DNA of 64,000 nucleotides from Georgenia thermotolerans (GCF_009193185.1 NZ_VUKF01000020.1:1-64000); one strand, 5' to 3'; shown: positions 8,136-16,320, counted from the first letter of the stretch. Numbers and translations: made by a program. The notes: generated by a model not told the origin, from the sequence alone.

Positions 8136-9470
8136 GTGACTCCATCCCCCCAGACCGACGGTGCGCCGGCCCGCGCGGCGATCGTCGGGTCCAACCGGAT
8201 CCCGTTCGCCAAGGCCGGGAGCAGGTACGCCAGCGCCTCGAACCAGGACATGCTCACCGCCGCGCTCGAGGGCCTGGTGGCCCGGTTCGGGCTGGCCGGG
8301 GAGCGGCTCGACGAGATCGCCGCCGGCGCCGTGCTCAAGCACCCCAAGAACTTCAACCTCGCCCGGGAGTCGCTGCTGGGCTCCTCCCTCGACCCGCGCA
8401 CCCCGGCCTACGACGTCCAGCGCGCCTGCGGCACCGGGCTCGAGGCGATCATCGGCGTGGCCAACAAGATCGCCCTGGGCCAGGCCGAGGTCGGCGTGGG
8501 TGGCGGGGTCGACTCCGCCTCGGACGCCCCGATCGTGGTCTCCGAGCCGCTGCGCCGGGCCATCCTCAAGGCCTCCCGCGCCAGGACCGTGCCCGACCGC
8601 CTCCGGGCGCTGGCCGCGGTGCGGCCCAAGGACCTGCTGCCGGTCGCGCCCGACGTCGCCGAGCCGCGCACGGGGCTGAGCATGGGCGAGCACCAGGCGC
8701 TGACGACGGCGCGGTGGGGCATCTCCCGCCAGGACCAGGACGCCCTCGCCCTGGCCTCCCACCAGCGCCTCGCCGCCGCCTACGAGCGCGGCTTCTTCGA
8801 CGACCTGCTCACCCCCTACCGGGGCCTGAACCGGGACGAGTCCCTGCGCCCGGACACCTCGCTGGAGAAGCTCGCCAAGCTCAAGCCGGTCTTCGGCAAG
8901 CACAGCGCCGACGGCACGGAGGCGACCATGACCGCGGGCAACTCCACGCCGCTGTCCGACGGCGCCTCCACCGTGCTGCTCGCCTCCGACGCGTGGGCCG
9001 AGGCCCGGGGCCTGCCCGTGCTCGCCCACGTCGTCGACGCCCAGGCCGGCGCGGTGGACTTCGTCACCGGCACCGAGGGGCTGCTCATGGGCGGGGCGTA
9101 CGCCGTCCCGCGGCTGCTGAGCCGGCAGCGGATGAGCCTGGCGGACTTCGACTTCGTCGAGATCCACGAGGCCTTCGCCGCCACCGTGCTCGCCACCCTC
9201 GCCGCGTTCGAGGACGAGGACTTCGCCGCCCGCAACGGCCTGGGCGCCCCGCTGGGCCCCGTGGACCGCGAGCGCCTCAACGTCACCGGCTCCTCCCTGG
9301 CCGCCGGGCACCCCTTCGCCGCCACCGGGGGGCGGATCGTCGGCACCCTGGCCAAGCTGCTGCACGAGCGCGGCGAGTCCCAGGTCCGGCCGGGCGAGCC
9401 GGCCCGCGGCCTCATCTCGGTGTGCGCGGCCGGCGGGCAGGCCGTGACCATGATCCTGGAGGCGGCGTGA
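8136..9470 (+). CDS. Acetyl-CoA C-acyltransferase (thiolase), FadA2-like
   Basis: A 444-residue thiolase performing the last, thiolytic step of beta-oxidation or the reverse condensation. The nucleophile Cys is in QRACGTGLEAI (about residue 98), the GHP motif in SSLAAGHPFAATGGR, the catalytic His in EIHEAFAAT, and the second Cys in ISVCAAGGQ near the C terminus. The GTG at 8136 is chosen for a GGAAGAGG Shine-Dalgarno about 8 nt upstream and for a length near that of mycobacterial FadA2. A possible leaderless ATG at 8067, 10 nt after the TACTGT box, would add 23 residues. It is the first gene of a three-gene operon; the stop overlaps the next GTG. Confidence 0.9.
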   Translation: MTPSPQTDGAPARAAIVGSNRIPFAKAGSRYASASNQDMLTAALEGLVARFGLAGERLDEIAAGAVLKHPKNFNLARESLLGSSLDPRTPAYDVQRACGTGLEAIIGVANKIALGQAEVGVGGGVDSASDAPIVVSEPLRRAILKASRARTVPDRLRALAAVRPKDLLPVAPDVAEPRTGLSMGEHQALTTARWGISRQDQDALALASHQRLAAAYERGFFDDLLTPYRGLNRDESLRPDTSLEKLAKLKPVFGKHSADGTEATMTAGNSTPLSDGASTVLLASDAWAEARGLPVLAHVVDAQAGAVDFVTGTEGLLMGGAYAVPRLLSRQRMSLADFDFVEIHEAFAATVLATLAAFEDEDFAARNGLGAPLGPVDRERLNVTGSSLAAGHPFAATGGRIVGTLAKLLHERGESQVRPGEPARGLISVCAAGGQAVTMILEAA

Positions 9471-10852
9471 GCGACACCTACCTCCAGCTCGTCAGCGGCG
9501 GGGTGCCCGCCACCATCGCCAAGAAGCTCGGCCTGCCCCGCCCGGTGCGGCTGCGCCGGACCGACCCCGCCGCGGTGGACCGGCCGCTGACGCCCGGGCC
9601 CGTGCTGGTCCTGTCCGACGAGGCCTCCACCGCCGACGCCGACGCGGTCGCCGAGGGGCTGCTGGGCTGGGACCTCGACGTCCACCGCGCCCTGCGGCTG
9701 GGCGACCACGCCCGCTGGGGCGCGGTCGTCGTCGTCCTCACCGGGCTGACCCACCCGGCCCAGCTGGCCGCCCCCGCGCTCGCGCTCACCCCGGCGCTCA
9801 AGCAGATGGCCGCCGGCGCCCGGGTGGTCACGCTCTCGCGCCCCGCCCCGCCGGCCGGCGGGGCCGGCGCTAGCGACCCCGCCGTGGCCGCCGCCCGGCA
9901 GGGCGTGGACGGCTTCCTGCGTTCCCTCGCCAAGGAGATGCGGGCGGGGGCCACCGCCAACGGGCTGGTCCTCGCCGAGGACGTGGAGGTCGGCGCGCCG
10001 TCGGTGCGCGGCGGGCTGCGCTTCCTGCTGTCGGCGCGCTCGGCCTTCGTCGACGGCCAGCTGCTGCCCGTCGGCGCCGGCGGCGCCGAGCCGGCCGACT
10101 GGGCGCGCCCGCTGGACGGCGTCGTCGCGGTGGTCACCGGCGCGGCCCGCGGCATCGGGGCGGCCACCGCCCGGGTGCTCGCCCGCGACGGCGCCCACGT
10201 GCTCGGGGTGGACGTGCCCGCGGCCGGGGAGTCGCTGGCGGCGGTGATGAACGAGGTGCGCGGCACGGCGCTGCAGCTGGACATCACCGCGCCCGACGCC
10301 GCCGCGCGGATCCTCGCCGCGGCCCGCGAGCGCTACGGCCACCTCGACGTCGTCGTCCACAACGCCGGGATCCTGCGCGACAAGCTGCTCGCGAACATGA
10401 CGGCGGACCGGTTCGAGGGCCTGCTGGCGGTGAACATCACCGCCCCGCTGCGGATGAACGAGACCTTCGCCGCGCCCGGCACGCTGGGCGGGCAGGGGGC
10501 CGCGCCGCGGATCATCTCCCTCGCGTCGACCTCGGGCATCGCCGGCAACCGCGGCCAGACCAACTACGGCGCGGCCAAGGCGGGCATCATCGGGATGACC
10601 AGGGCGCTGGCGGCCCCGCTGGCGGCGGCCGGCGGCACCGCGAACGCGGTGGCGCCGGGCTTCATCGAGACCGACATGACCGCCTCCATCCCGCCCGTGC
10701 CGCGGGAGATCTCCCGCCGCGGCAGCTCCCTGCAGCAGGGCGGGCAGCCGGTGGACGTCGCCGAGGCCATCGCGTTCCTCGCGTCGCCGCAGGCGGGCGG
10801 GATCAACGGGCAGGTACTGCGGGTGTGCGGCCAGCTCATGGTGGGCCAGTGA
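9467..10852 (+). CDS. High-molecular-weight 3-oxoacyl reductase, FabG4-like
   Basis: A 461-residue SDR enzyme with the two-part architecture of mycobacterial FabG4. Residues 1-205 form a flavodoxin-like domain without a working active site, and residues about 215-461 form the ketoreductase. The NAD(P)H-binding TGxxxGIG is VVTGAARGIGAATA, the NAG motif is VHNAGILRD, and catalytic Ser-Tyr-Lys fall in SLASTSGIAG and NYGAAKAG. HMwFabG proteins reduce 3-ketoacyl-CoA or 3-ketoacyl-ACP. Start and stop share GTGA with both neighbours, so translation is coupled. It should act between thiolase and MaoC in one chain-modifying cycle; the direction is not visible. Confidence 0.9.
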   Translation: MSDTYLQLVSGGVPATIAKKLGLPRPVRLRRTDPAAVDRPLTPGPVLVLSDEASTADADAVAEGLLGWDLDVHRALRLGDHARWGAVVVVLTGLTHPAQLAAPALALTPALKQMAAGARVVTLSRPAPPAGGAGASDPAVAAARQGVDGFLRSLAKEMRAGATANGLVLAEDVEVGAPSVRGGLRFLLSARSAFVDGQLLPVGAGGAEPADWARPLDGVVAVVTGAARGIGAATARVLARDGAHVLGVDVPAAGESLAAVMNEVRGTALQLDITAPDAAARILAAARERYGHLDVVVHNAGILRDKLLANMTADRFEGLLAVNITAPLRMNETFAAPGTLGGQGAAPRIISLASTSGIAGNRGQTNYGAAKAGIIGMTRALAAPLAAAGGTANAVAPGFIETDMTASIPPVPREISRRGSSLQQGGQPVDVAEAIAFLASPQAGGINGQVLRVCGQLMVGQ

Positions 10853-11892
10853 GCCCGCGGCGGGGCGGGGCCCCGGCCTCGACGGGGGCCGGCGCCGCGG
10901 ACACGGCGGTGCCGGCGGCCGGCGCGGGCACGGGCAGGGCCGGGACCGGCGCGGACCTGGACGACGCGGGCGCGGGCGCGGCCGGCGTGGGGCCGGACCG
11001 GCACCCGCCGGCCGGCTACCGCGAGGAGGTCCTGGCGCGGATGCCCGCGCTGGGGCGGCTGTACGCCCAGGCCGTGGGGCGCAGCCGGGCGCTCGTGCTC
11101 ACCTCCCGGCCGCTGGCCCGGCGCGGCCTGCCCAAGGTCGTCCTGCGGGTCGACGACGTGCGCGCCGACCCGACCCAGCTGGCCGACTACCAGCACCTGC
11201 TGGGCGTGCCCGGCACCGACGACCTGCCGCCCGGCTACGTGCACGTGCTCGCCTTCCCCCTCGCGATGGCCGTCATGGTCCGGCCGGACTTCCCGCTGCC
11301 GGCGATCGGGATGGTGCACACCGCCAACCGGGTCGAGCAGCGCCGCGCGCTGCGGCTGGGCGAGGCGGTGACCGTGCGGGCCTGGGCCGAGGGCGTCCGC
11401 TCGCACGCCAAGGGCACCTTGGTGGATCTCGCCGTCACGGTCGACGCCGGCGGGGAGCAGGTGTGGCGCGGCGTCTCGACCTACCTCGCCCGCCGCCGGC
11501 TGCCCGACCTGCCCGCCGCGCCGGCCGACGCCCGGCCGCGGCCGGCGCTGCCCACCGCGGCGACCGCCGTGTGGCGGCTGCCGGCGGACACCGGCAGGCG
11601 CTACGCCACCGTCTCCGGGGACCGCAACCCCATCCACGTCAGCCGGCTCGGGGCGCGGCTGTTCGGCTTCCCGCGCCCCATCGCGCACGGGATGTACACC
11701 GCGGCGCGGGCACTGGCCGGGACCGCCGTGCGCGCCGGGGCGCTGACGTGGACCGTGGAGTTCGCCAAGCCGGTGCTGCTGCCCGCCACCGTGGCCTTCG
11801 CCGTCGTGCACGACGGGGCCGAGCTGCGGTACGCGGCATGGTCCCCGCGCAGCCGCAAGGCACACCTGACGGGGACCGTCACCACCGCCTGA
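10849..11892 (+). CDS. MaoC-family (R)-hydratase, HtdX-like
   Basis: A 347-residue double-hotdog hydratase/dehydratase. The hydratase 2 signature is in the C-terminal half: SGDRNPIHVSRLGARLFGFP, then RPIAHGMYTAARAL (about residues 247-280), with the Asp and His that hydrate 2-enoyl-CoA or dehydrate 3-hydroxyacyl thioesters. The N-terminal half is a degenerate hotdog. Residues 1-45 are an Ala/Gly-rich low-complexity extension not usual for the family, so the true N terminus could be nearer YREEVLARMP. The GTG at 10849 overlaps the reductase stop. It is the last gene of the operon; an elaborate inverted repeat follows. Confidence 0.88.
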   Translation: MSPRRGGAPASTGAGAADTAVPAAGAGTGRAGTGADLDDAGAGAAGVGPDRHPPAGYREEVLARMPALGRLYAQAVGRSRALVLTSRPLARRGLPKVVLRVDDVRADPTQLADYQHLLGVPGTDDLPPGYVHVLAFPLAMAVMVRPDFPLPAIGMVHTANRVEQRRALRLGEAVTVRAWAEGVRSHAKGTLVDLAVTVDAGGEQVWRGVSTYLARRRLPDLPAAPADARPRPALPTAATAVWRLPADTGRRYATVSGDRNPIHVSRLGARLFGFPRPIAHGMYTAARALAGTAVRAGALTWTVEFAKPVLLPATVAFAVVHDGAELRYAAWSPRSRKAHLTGTVTTA

Positions 11893-11899
11893 GGAGCGG

Positions 11900-11976
11900 T
11901 TGTCCACCGTCTTCGTCCACAGGGTTGTGCACATCTGCACAGGCGTGCGCCCGCGCCTGTGGACGAGCGGTGGACA
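11900..11976. repeat. Nested inverted repeat with DnaA-box-like sequences
   Basis: The left arm 11901-11923 and right arm 11956-11976 pair almost perfectly (TGTCCACC plus TCGTCCACAGG against CCTGTGGACGA plus GGTGGACA, 2-nt bulge). Within the loop, GTGCA-CATC-TGCAC at 11927-11940 makes a second hairpin. TTGTCCACC at 11900 is one base from the DnaA box TTGTCCACA, and CGTCCACAG occurs on both strands. It may be only an elaborate terminator for the maoC operon. Confidence 0.8.
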
Positions 11977-12068
11977 GCGCGCGGGCGGGGCGCGCCGTCC
12001 GGCGATATTCTGCAGGTGTCGACCGGGCGGCCGGCCCGGCGAGCCTGTCTCACGGGAGCGAGGACGCC

Positions 12069-12554
12069 ATGAGTGAGAGCAGCACACCGGCGGGGACCGC
12101 GCCGGCACGGCACTACCTGGTCGTCGCCTACCAGACGCTCGGGCGGCGCGAGCTGACCGAGGCGATCCAGGAGCGGACGGCCGCGGGGCCCGCGGACTTC
12201 TGGTTCGTCGTCCCCGCCACGCACCTGGTCGAGCTCGCGCCGGTGCCCCCGCCCATGCCGACGATGGGCGGCGTGGCCTCCATCCCGGACCCCGAGCACG
12301 ACCGCGCGGTGGCGCAGGCCCGGCTCGACACCGCGGTGCAGCAGTTCGCGGCCCACTCCATCAAGGTCGGCGGCGAGGTGGGGGACGCCGACCCGGTCCG
12401 GGCCGTGAAGCACGCGCTGCGGGGCCGCCAGTTCGACGAGATCATCGTCGCCACGCTGCCCGAGCACCTGTCGAAGTGGCTGCGGCAGGACCTCCCGCAC
12501 CGTCTCGAGCACCACTTCCACATGCCCGTGACGCACGTGACCTCGGCGGCGTAG
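12069..12554 (+). CDS. Small conserved actinobacterial protein, USP/HUP-like
   Basis: A 161-residue soluble protein. The alternating pattern, opening with HYLVVAYQTLGRRELTEAI and closing with RQFDEIIVATLPEHLSKWL and PVTHV, resembles the alpha/beta universal-stress (HUP) fold. I do not recognise a characterised homologue. A Pro-rich linker (VPPPMPTMGG) lies in the middle. The ATG at 12069 has GGGAGCGAGG about 6 nt upstream; the frame runs open to 11463 across the previous gene, so an upstream start is unlikely. It is monocistronic, convergent with the PfkB kinase gene 3 nt away. Function unknown. Confidence 0.7.
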   Translation: MSESSTPAGTAPARHYLVVAYQTLGRRELTEAIQERTAAGPADFWFVVPATHLVELAPVPPPMPTMGGVASIPDPEHDRAVAQARLDTAVQQFAAHSIKVGGEVGDADPVRAVKHALRGRQFDEIIVATLPEHLSKWLRQDLPHRLEHHFHMPVTHVTSAA

Positions 12555-12557
12555 GCG

Positions 12558-13490
12558 TCAGACGCGCCGCTCGAACGCGGCGTCGAGCTCCTCCCGGGTG
12601 GGCGGGTTCGCCCCGGGCCGCGAGCAGGTGATCGCCGCGACCATGGCCGCGGCGTCGACGATGCTCAGCAGGGTCGCGCGGTCGACCTGTGCCAGCGCCT
12701 CCCGGCGCGGGCCGCCGAGCAGGTCGGCGCGGCGCAGCCCGTCGAGCAGCCCGGAGCTGAACGAGTCCCCGGCGCCGACGGTGTCGACGAGGTCGATGGG
12801 GACGGCGGGGCGCCGGACCTCCAGCGACCGGGTGACGGCGTAGACGCCCTCGCCGCCGCGGGTGATCACCACGAGCGCCGGGCCGGAGGCCAGCCAGGCG
12901 CGCGCGACCTCCTCGTCGGGCTGGTCCGGGTAGAGCCAGCGCAGGTCCTCGTCGCTCACCTTGACCACGTCGGCCAGGGCGACGAGCCGCTCGATGTCCG
13001 GCAGCGCCGCCGCGGGCGCCCCCAGCAGCGCCGGCCGCACGTTCGGGTCGTAGGAGATCGTCGCCCGGCCGCGTTCGCGCTCGCGCTCGATGAGGTCGAT
13101 CACCGGCCCGTTGCCGGGCGTCAGCGCCGTCGCGAGCGAGCCGGTGTGCAGGCACCGGGCCTCCACGGGCAGCGGCGCGAGCTCGCCGAGGTCCCACTCG
13201 ATGCGGAAGTCGTAGGTCGCGACCCCGGCCGCGAGCGTCGCGATGGCCAGGCTGGTGGCGACCTCGCCGTCGGGCCCGGAGTCGACCTGCACGCCGCTGT
13301 CCTCGAGGTGGGAGCGCACCATCTCCCCGAAGGCGTCGCGGCCGAGGCGCGTGACCAGGGTGACCGGGTTGCCCAGGCGGGCGAGGCCGAGGGCGACGTT
13401 GGCGGGGCTGCCCCCGGGGTGCGCGACCCAGGTGCGTCCGCCGCGCTGCCCGACGAGATCCACCAGTGCTTCCCCGACCACGACGAACAT
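12558..13490 (-). CDS. PfkB-family carbohydrate kinase
   Basis: A 310-residue ribokinase-superfamily sugar kinase. The N-terminal PfkB signature is GGSPANVALGLARLG (residues 27-41), and the C-terminal signature DTVGAGDSFSSGLL (about 245) holds the catalytic Asp and anion hole. Fructokinase is the commonest annotation for this pattern, but substrate choice cannot be read from sequence. The ATG at 13490 follows GAGGTGAAGCG, a good Shine-Dalgarno; the frame stays open to 14159. A FucP-type sugar permease lies 600 nt away on the other strand, so the two may handle the same sugar. Confidence 0.87.
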   Translation of the reverse strand: MFVVVGEALVDLVGQRGGRTWVAHPGGSPANVALGLARLGNPVTLVTRLGRDAFGEMVRSHLEDSGVQVDSGPDGEVATSLAIATLAAGVATYDFRIEWDLGELAPLPVEARCLHTGSLATALTPGNGPVIDLIERERERGRATISYDPNVRPALLGAPAAALPDIERLVALADVVKVSDEDLRWLYPDQPDEEVARAWLASGPALVVITRGGEGVYAVTRSLEVRRPAVPIDLVDTVGAGDSFSSGLLDGLRRADLLGGPRREALAQVDRATLLSIVDAAAMVAAITCSRPGANPPTREELDAAFERRV

Positions 13491-13662
13491 CGCTTCACCT
13501 CGCGAGGACGATGACGCGCGTCTTTGACGCGCCGGGCGCAGCGTGCGTACCCAGCATAAGGACCGCTCGGTCGCGTCGCTCGGGGAGCGTCGCCGCGGCG
13601 TGGCCACAAGTGGGGACGGGCCTCGACGCGAGCGCACGCCCGGCGAGGAGTATGAAAGAGCC

Positions 13663-13965
13663 ATGAGCGAGCAGGGCGGTCCCCTCTTCCTCGTGGTGAC
13701 GATCAAGCCGCGCCCGGACCGCAAGGCCGAGGCCGAGGCACAGCTGCAGTCCATGCGCCGCCACACGCTCGAGGAGCCCGGGTGCGTGTTCATGCACCTG
13801 GTCCAGCCCGAGGACGACCCGGACAACTGGGTGATGCTCGAGATGTTCCGCTCCCGGGAGGACTGGAACGAGCACATGCGCCAGCCGTACAACACCGAGG
13901 GCAACAAGATCCTCGAGGACCTGCTGCGCGAGCCGTCCGACCTGCGCTTCTTCACCGAGAAGTAG
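13663..13965 (+). CDS. Antibiotic biosynthesis monooxygenase (ABM) domain protein
   Basis: A 100-residue dimeric alpha+beta barrel protein. The ABM pattern is visible: a first strand FLVVTIKPRPDRKAEAE, the EEPGCVFMHLVQ strand, and WVMLEMFRSREDWNEHM with the usual aromatic/Glu residues. Members act on quinols or small aromatics, or merely scavenge. The ATG at 13663 has GAAAGAG 5 nt upstream. It lies between the PfkB kinase (divergent) and the permease (same strand, 138 nt downstream). Specific substrate unknown. Confidence 0.85.
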   Translation: MSEQGGPLFLVVTIKPRPDRKAEAEAQLQSMRRHTLEEPGCVFMHLVQPEDDPDNWVMLEMFRSREDWNEHMRQPYNTEGNKILEDLLREPSDLRFFTEK

Positions 13966-14062
13966 CGCCGCCCCGTCACCCAGAAGTCGGGCCGCCCCCG
14001 TCGCCGTCCCCCGATGGCGGGACCCGGTCCGGGGTGCTTACCTGGTGCCGCACGGCTTGAGC

Positions 14063-14082
14063 GACACATGTAGACGTGTGTC
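14063..14082. promoter_or_regulatory. Inverted repeat upstream of the sugar permease
   Basis: GACACA and TGTGTC flank an 8-nt spacer at 14063-14082, 22 nt before the permease ATG. The position suits an operator for a sugar-responsive repressor, but no regulator gene is adjacent and the arms are only 6 bp. Confidence 0.35.
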
Positions 14083-14103
14083 CCGACACGGCAGGTGATC
14101 GAC

Positions 14104-15435
14104 ATGGCGGACATGGCCGTTCCCCAGGAACAACCGATCGCGCGCACCACCAGCGGCAAGGTGTCGCTGGTCTATCCGGGTCTCGCCGTCCCCTTCGCCC
14201 TCCTCATCACCTGCTTCGCCGCGTGGGGGTCGGCGGCCAACCTCACCGACGTCCTCGTCGGCGTCTTCCGGCACATCTTCACGATGTCGAACTTCCAGTC
14301 GGCGCTGGTGCAGTTCGCCTACTACGGCGCCTACTTCTCCCTCGCCATCCCCGCCGCCTTCATCAACCGGCGCTTCGGCTACAAGACCGGCGTCCTCACC
14401 GGCCTGGGGCTGGCCGCGCTCGGCGGGTTCCTGTTCATCCCCGCGAGCCAGCTGCTCCAGTACGGCTTCTTCCTCCTGGCGCTGTTCGTGCTCGCCTCCG
14501 GCCTGTCCATCCTCGAGACCTCGGCGAACCCGTTCGTCATCGCCATGGGGCCCGAGCAGAACGCCACCCAGCGCCTCAACCTCGCCCAGGCGTTCAACCC
14601 CGTCGGGGCGAACATCGGCGTGCTCATGGGGGCCCTGCTCATCCTCCCGCGCATCACCCCCGAGGCGCAGAAGGCGAACATGGCCGCGGCCCAGCTGCAC
14701 GCGGCCCAGCAGCACGACCTGGGCCTCGTGCTCAAGCCCTACACCGGCATCGCCGCGGTGCTGCTGATCATCTGGCTGCTCATCGCCTTCCGGAAGATGA
14801 CGACGCCGGCCGAGCGCAGCGAGGCGACCGAGGTGCGCAAGGGCGCCCTGGGGCGCCTGTGGCACAACGCCCACTACCGGTACGGCGTGGCGGCGCAGTT
14901 CTTCAACGTCGCCGCCCAGGTGTGCACCTGGACGTTCACGATCCAGTACGCCCAGGACGTCGTCGGGATCCCGGTGGCCCGCTCCGGGTGGTTCCTCCAG
15001 GCCAGCCTCATCCTCTTCCTCATCGCCCGGTTCGTCATGACGTACCTGCTCGGCATCTTCCGGCCGACCAAGCTGCTCTTCGCGATGGGCACACTCGGCG
15101 TGGTTCTGGCCCTCATCGGGGTCTTCTCGCCCAACCTCGTCGGCCTCTTCGCCGTCGTGGCGATCTCCGTCTCGCTGTCCCTGATGTTCCCGACCATCTA
15201 CGGCGTCGCGCTGCAGGGCCTGGGCGACGACACCAAGTTCGGCGCCGCCGGTCTCGTCATGGCCATCCTCGGCGGCGCGCTGCTCCCGCTGGTCCAGGGC
15301 CGGGTGATGGACGCGACCAGCACCAACGTCGCCTACATCGTCACCGCGATCTGCCTGGCCTTCGTCGCTGCCTACGCCCTGTTCGACCTGCGCACCGCCC
15401 GCACGCAGCACGCCGTGGCGACCAGCCACGCCTGA
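14104..15435 (+). CDS. FucP-type sugar:H+ symporter (MFS)
   Basis: A 443-residue major facilitator with about 12 membrane segments of the fucose/glucose/galactose permease (FHS) family. The diagnostic motif SILETSANPFVIAMGP (about residue 137) carries the Glu of the FucP proton/sugar pathway. The ATG at 14104 follows AGGTGA with 5-nt spacing; GTG 14095 and ATG 14110 are alternatives. A strong hairpin terminates the gene, which is otherwise monocistronic. The nearby PfkB kinase suggests uptake of a hexose such as fructose, which is inference only. Confidence 0.85.
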   Translation: MADMAVPQEQPIARTTSGKVSLVYPGLAVPFALLITCFAAWGSAANLTDVLVGVFRHIFTMSNFQSALVQFAYYGAYFSLAIPAAFINRRFGYKTGVLTGLGLAALGGFLFIPASQLLQYGFFLLALFVLASGLSILETSANPFVIAMGPEQNATQRLNLAQAFNPVGANIGVLMGALLILPRITPEAQKANMAAAQLHAAQQHDLGLVLKPYTGIAAVLLIIWLLIAFRKMTTPAERSEATEVRKGALGRLWHNAHYRYGVAAQFFNVAAQVCTWTFTIQYAQDVVGIPVARSGWFLQASLILFLIARFVMTYLLGIFRPTKLLFAMGTLGVVLALIGVFSPNLVGLFAVVAISVSLSLMFPTIYGVALQGLGDDTKFGAAGLVMAILGGALLPLVQGRVMDATSTNVAYIVTAICLAFVAAYALFDLRTARTQHAVATSHA

Positions 15436-15445
15436 GCCCCCACGC

Positions 15446-15478
15446 CGGCCGCGTCCCCGCCCGGCGGGGACGCGGCCG
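15446..15478. terminator. Hairpin terminator after the permease
   Basis: Two 16-nt arms (15446-15461 and 15463-15478) are perfectly complementary, separated by one base. They begin 11 nt after the permease stop. No T-tract follows, as is common in actinobacteria. Confidence 0.8.
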
Positions 15479-15501
15479 CCGCGCGCGCCCGCCGCACCGC
15501 G

Positions 15502-15532
15502 TTGACCTTGACGCTGCGTCAACCGCCATGCT
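15502..15532 (+). promoter_or_regulatory. MerR-type promoter with 19-bp spacer and palindrome
   Basis: A consensus -35, TTGACC (15502-15507), is followed by a 19-nt spacer and a CATGCT -10 (15527-15532). The spacer holds a perfect 15-bp palindrome, TTGACGC-T-GCGTCAA (15508-15522). Long spacers with a central dyad are the hallmark of promoters untwisted by MerR-family activators. It lies 25 nt before the regulator gene, so autoregulation is expected. Confidence 0.75.
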
Positions 15533-15556
15533 GGTGCCCGGACGGAGGGCACGACG

Positions 15557-16297
15557 ATGGAATGGTCGATCAGCGAGGTCGCCCGGGCGACCGCGACGAC
15601 GAGCCGGACGCTGCGGCACTACGGCGACGTCGGGCTGCTGGCGCCGTCGCGCACGGGCCCGAACGGGTACCGCTACTACGACGAGGCGGCCCTGCTCCGG
15701 CTGCAGCGGATCCTGCTGCTGCGTGAGCTCGGGCTGGGCCTGCCGGCCATCGCCGACGTGCTCGCCGGCCAGCACGACGTCGTCGCCGCCCTCGAGACGC
15801 ACCTGGCCCTGCTGCGGCAGGAGCGGGACCGCCTGGAGCGGCAGATCACGTCCGTGACCCGAACGATCGAACGACGCAAGGAAGGTGGACCACTCATGGC
15901 CGAGGAGATGTTCGACGGCTTCGACCACACCCAGTACCGCGAGGAGGTCGAGCAGCGGTGGGGCCGGGAGGCCTACGCGCGGAGCGACCGTTGGTACCGC
16001 GGGCTCTCCGACGAGGAGAAGCGCTCCTTCGGGCAGCGGCACGTGGACATCGCGGCGGACTACGCCCGGGCCCGCGACCGCGGCCTCGCCCCGGACGCCG
16101 CCGAGGTGCAGGAGGTCGTCCGCCGGCACCACGCGTGGCTGGCCCGGCCGATGGCGGGTGCCGTCTCCCAGGAGTACTTCCTGGGACTGGGCGAGATGTA
16201 CGTGGCCGACCCGCGCTTCGCCGCCAACTACGGCGGCGAGGACGGCGCGCGCTACGTGCGCGACGCCATGCGCGTCTACGCCGAGCGGCACCGGTAA
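15557..16297 (+). CDS. MerR-family regulator with TipAS drug-binding domain (TipAL-like)
   Basis: A 246-residue protein: winged-helix MerR domain at residues 1-70 (SISEVARATATTSRTLRHY), a linking coiled coil at about 75-112, and a C-terminal TipAS-like all-helical domain from 114. In Streptomyces, TipAL senses thiopeptides and other cyclic compounds and activates its own promoter. An in-frame ATG at 15896 (Met114) with GGAAGGTGG 7 nt upstream would give the isolated TipAS domain, as in the classic gene. The main ATG has GGAGG upstream. An ABC-F ATPase follows 23 nt downstream, consistent with antibiotic sensing and protection. Confidence 0.88.
   Translation: MEWSISEVARATATTSRTLRHYGDVGLLAPSRTGPNGYRYYDEAALLRLQRILLLRELGLGLPAIADVLAGQHDVVAALETHLALLRQERDRLERQITSVTRTIERRKEGGPLMAEEMFDGFDHTQYREEVEQRWGREAYARSDRWYRGLSDEEKRSFGQRHVDIAADYARARDRGLAPDAAEVQEVVRRHHAWLARPMAGAVSQEYFLGLGEMYVADPRFAANYGGEDGARYVRDAMRVYAERHR
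15896..16297 (+). CDS. Possible internal TipAS product of the TipAL-like gene
   Basis: An in-frame internal start, ATG 15896 preceded by GGAAGGTGG (15880-15888), would produce a 133-residue protein lacking the DNA-binding domain. Streptomyces tipA makes TipAS in the same way, and TipAS sequesters the drug. The spacing and strength of the internal site support it; expression is not shown. Confidence 0.55.
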   Translation: MAEEMFDGFDHTQYREEVEQRWGREAYARSDRWYRGLSDEEKRSFGQRHVDIAADYARARDRGLAPDAAEVQEVVRRHHAWLARPMAGAVSQEYFLGLGEMYVADPRFAANYGGEDGARYVRDAMRVYAERHR

Positions 16298-16307
16298 CGC
16301 CGCCCCG

Positions 16308-16313
16308 TACCCT
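16308..16313 (+). promoter_or_regulatory. -10 box for a leaderless ABC-F mRNA
   Basis: TACCCT fits the actinobacterial TAnnnT -10 and ends 7 nt before the GTG at 16321, the distance expected when transcription starts at the start codon. The GGAGG between them is too close to the GTG (1 nt) to serve as a Shine-Dalgarno. Confidence 0.5.
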
Positions 16314-16320
16314 CGGAGGC

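Noticed and set aside
11900-11976. Chromosomal origin (oriC)
   Set aside because: Only a few near-boxes in 77 nt, no AT-rich unwinding region and no dnaA/dnaN nearby.
14038-15552. 504-residue minus-strand frame opposite the sugar permease
   Set aside because: Shadow of the permease; charged Glu/Gly/Arg-rich sequence without motifs.
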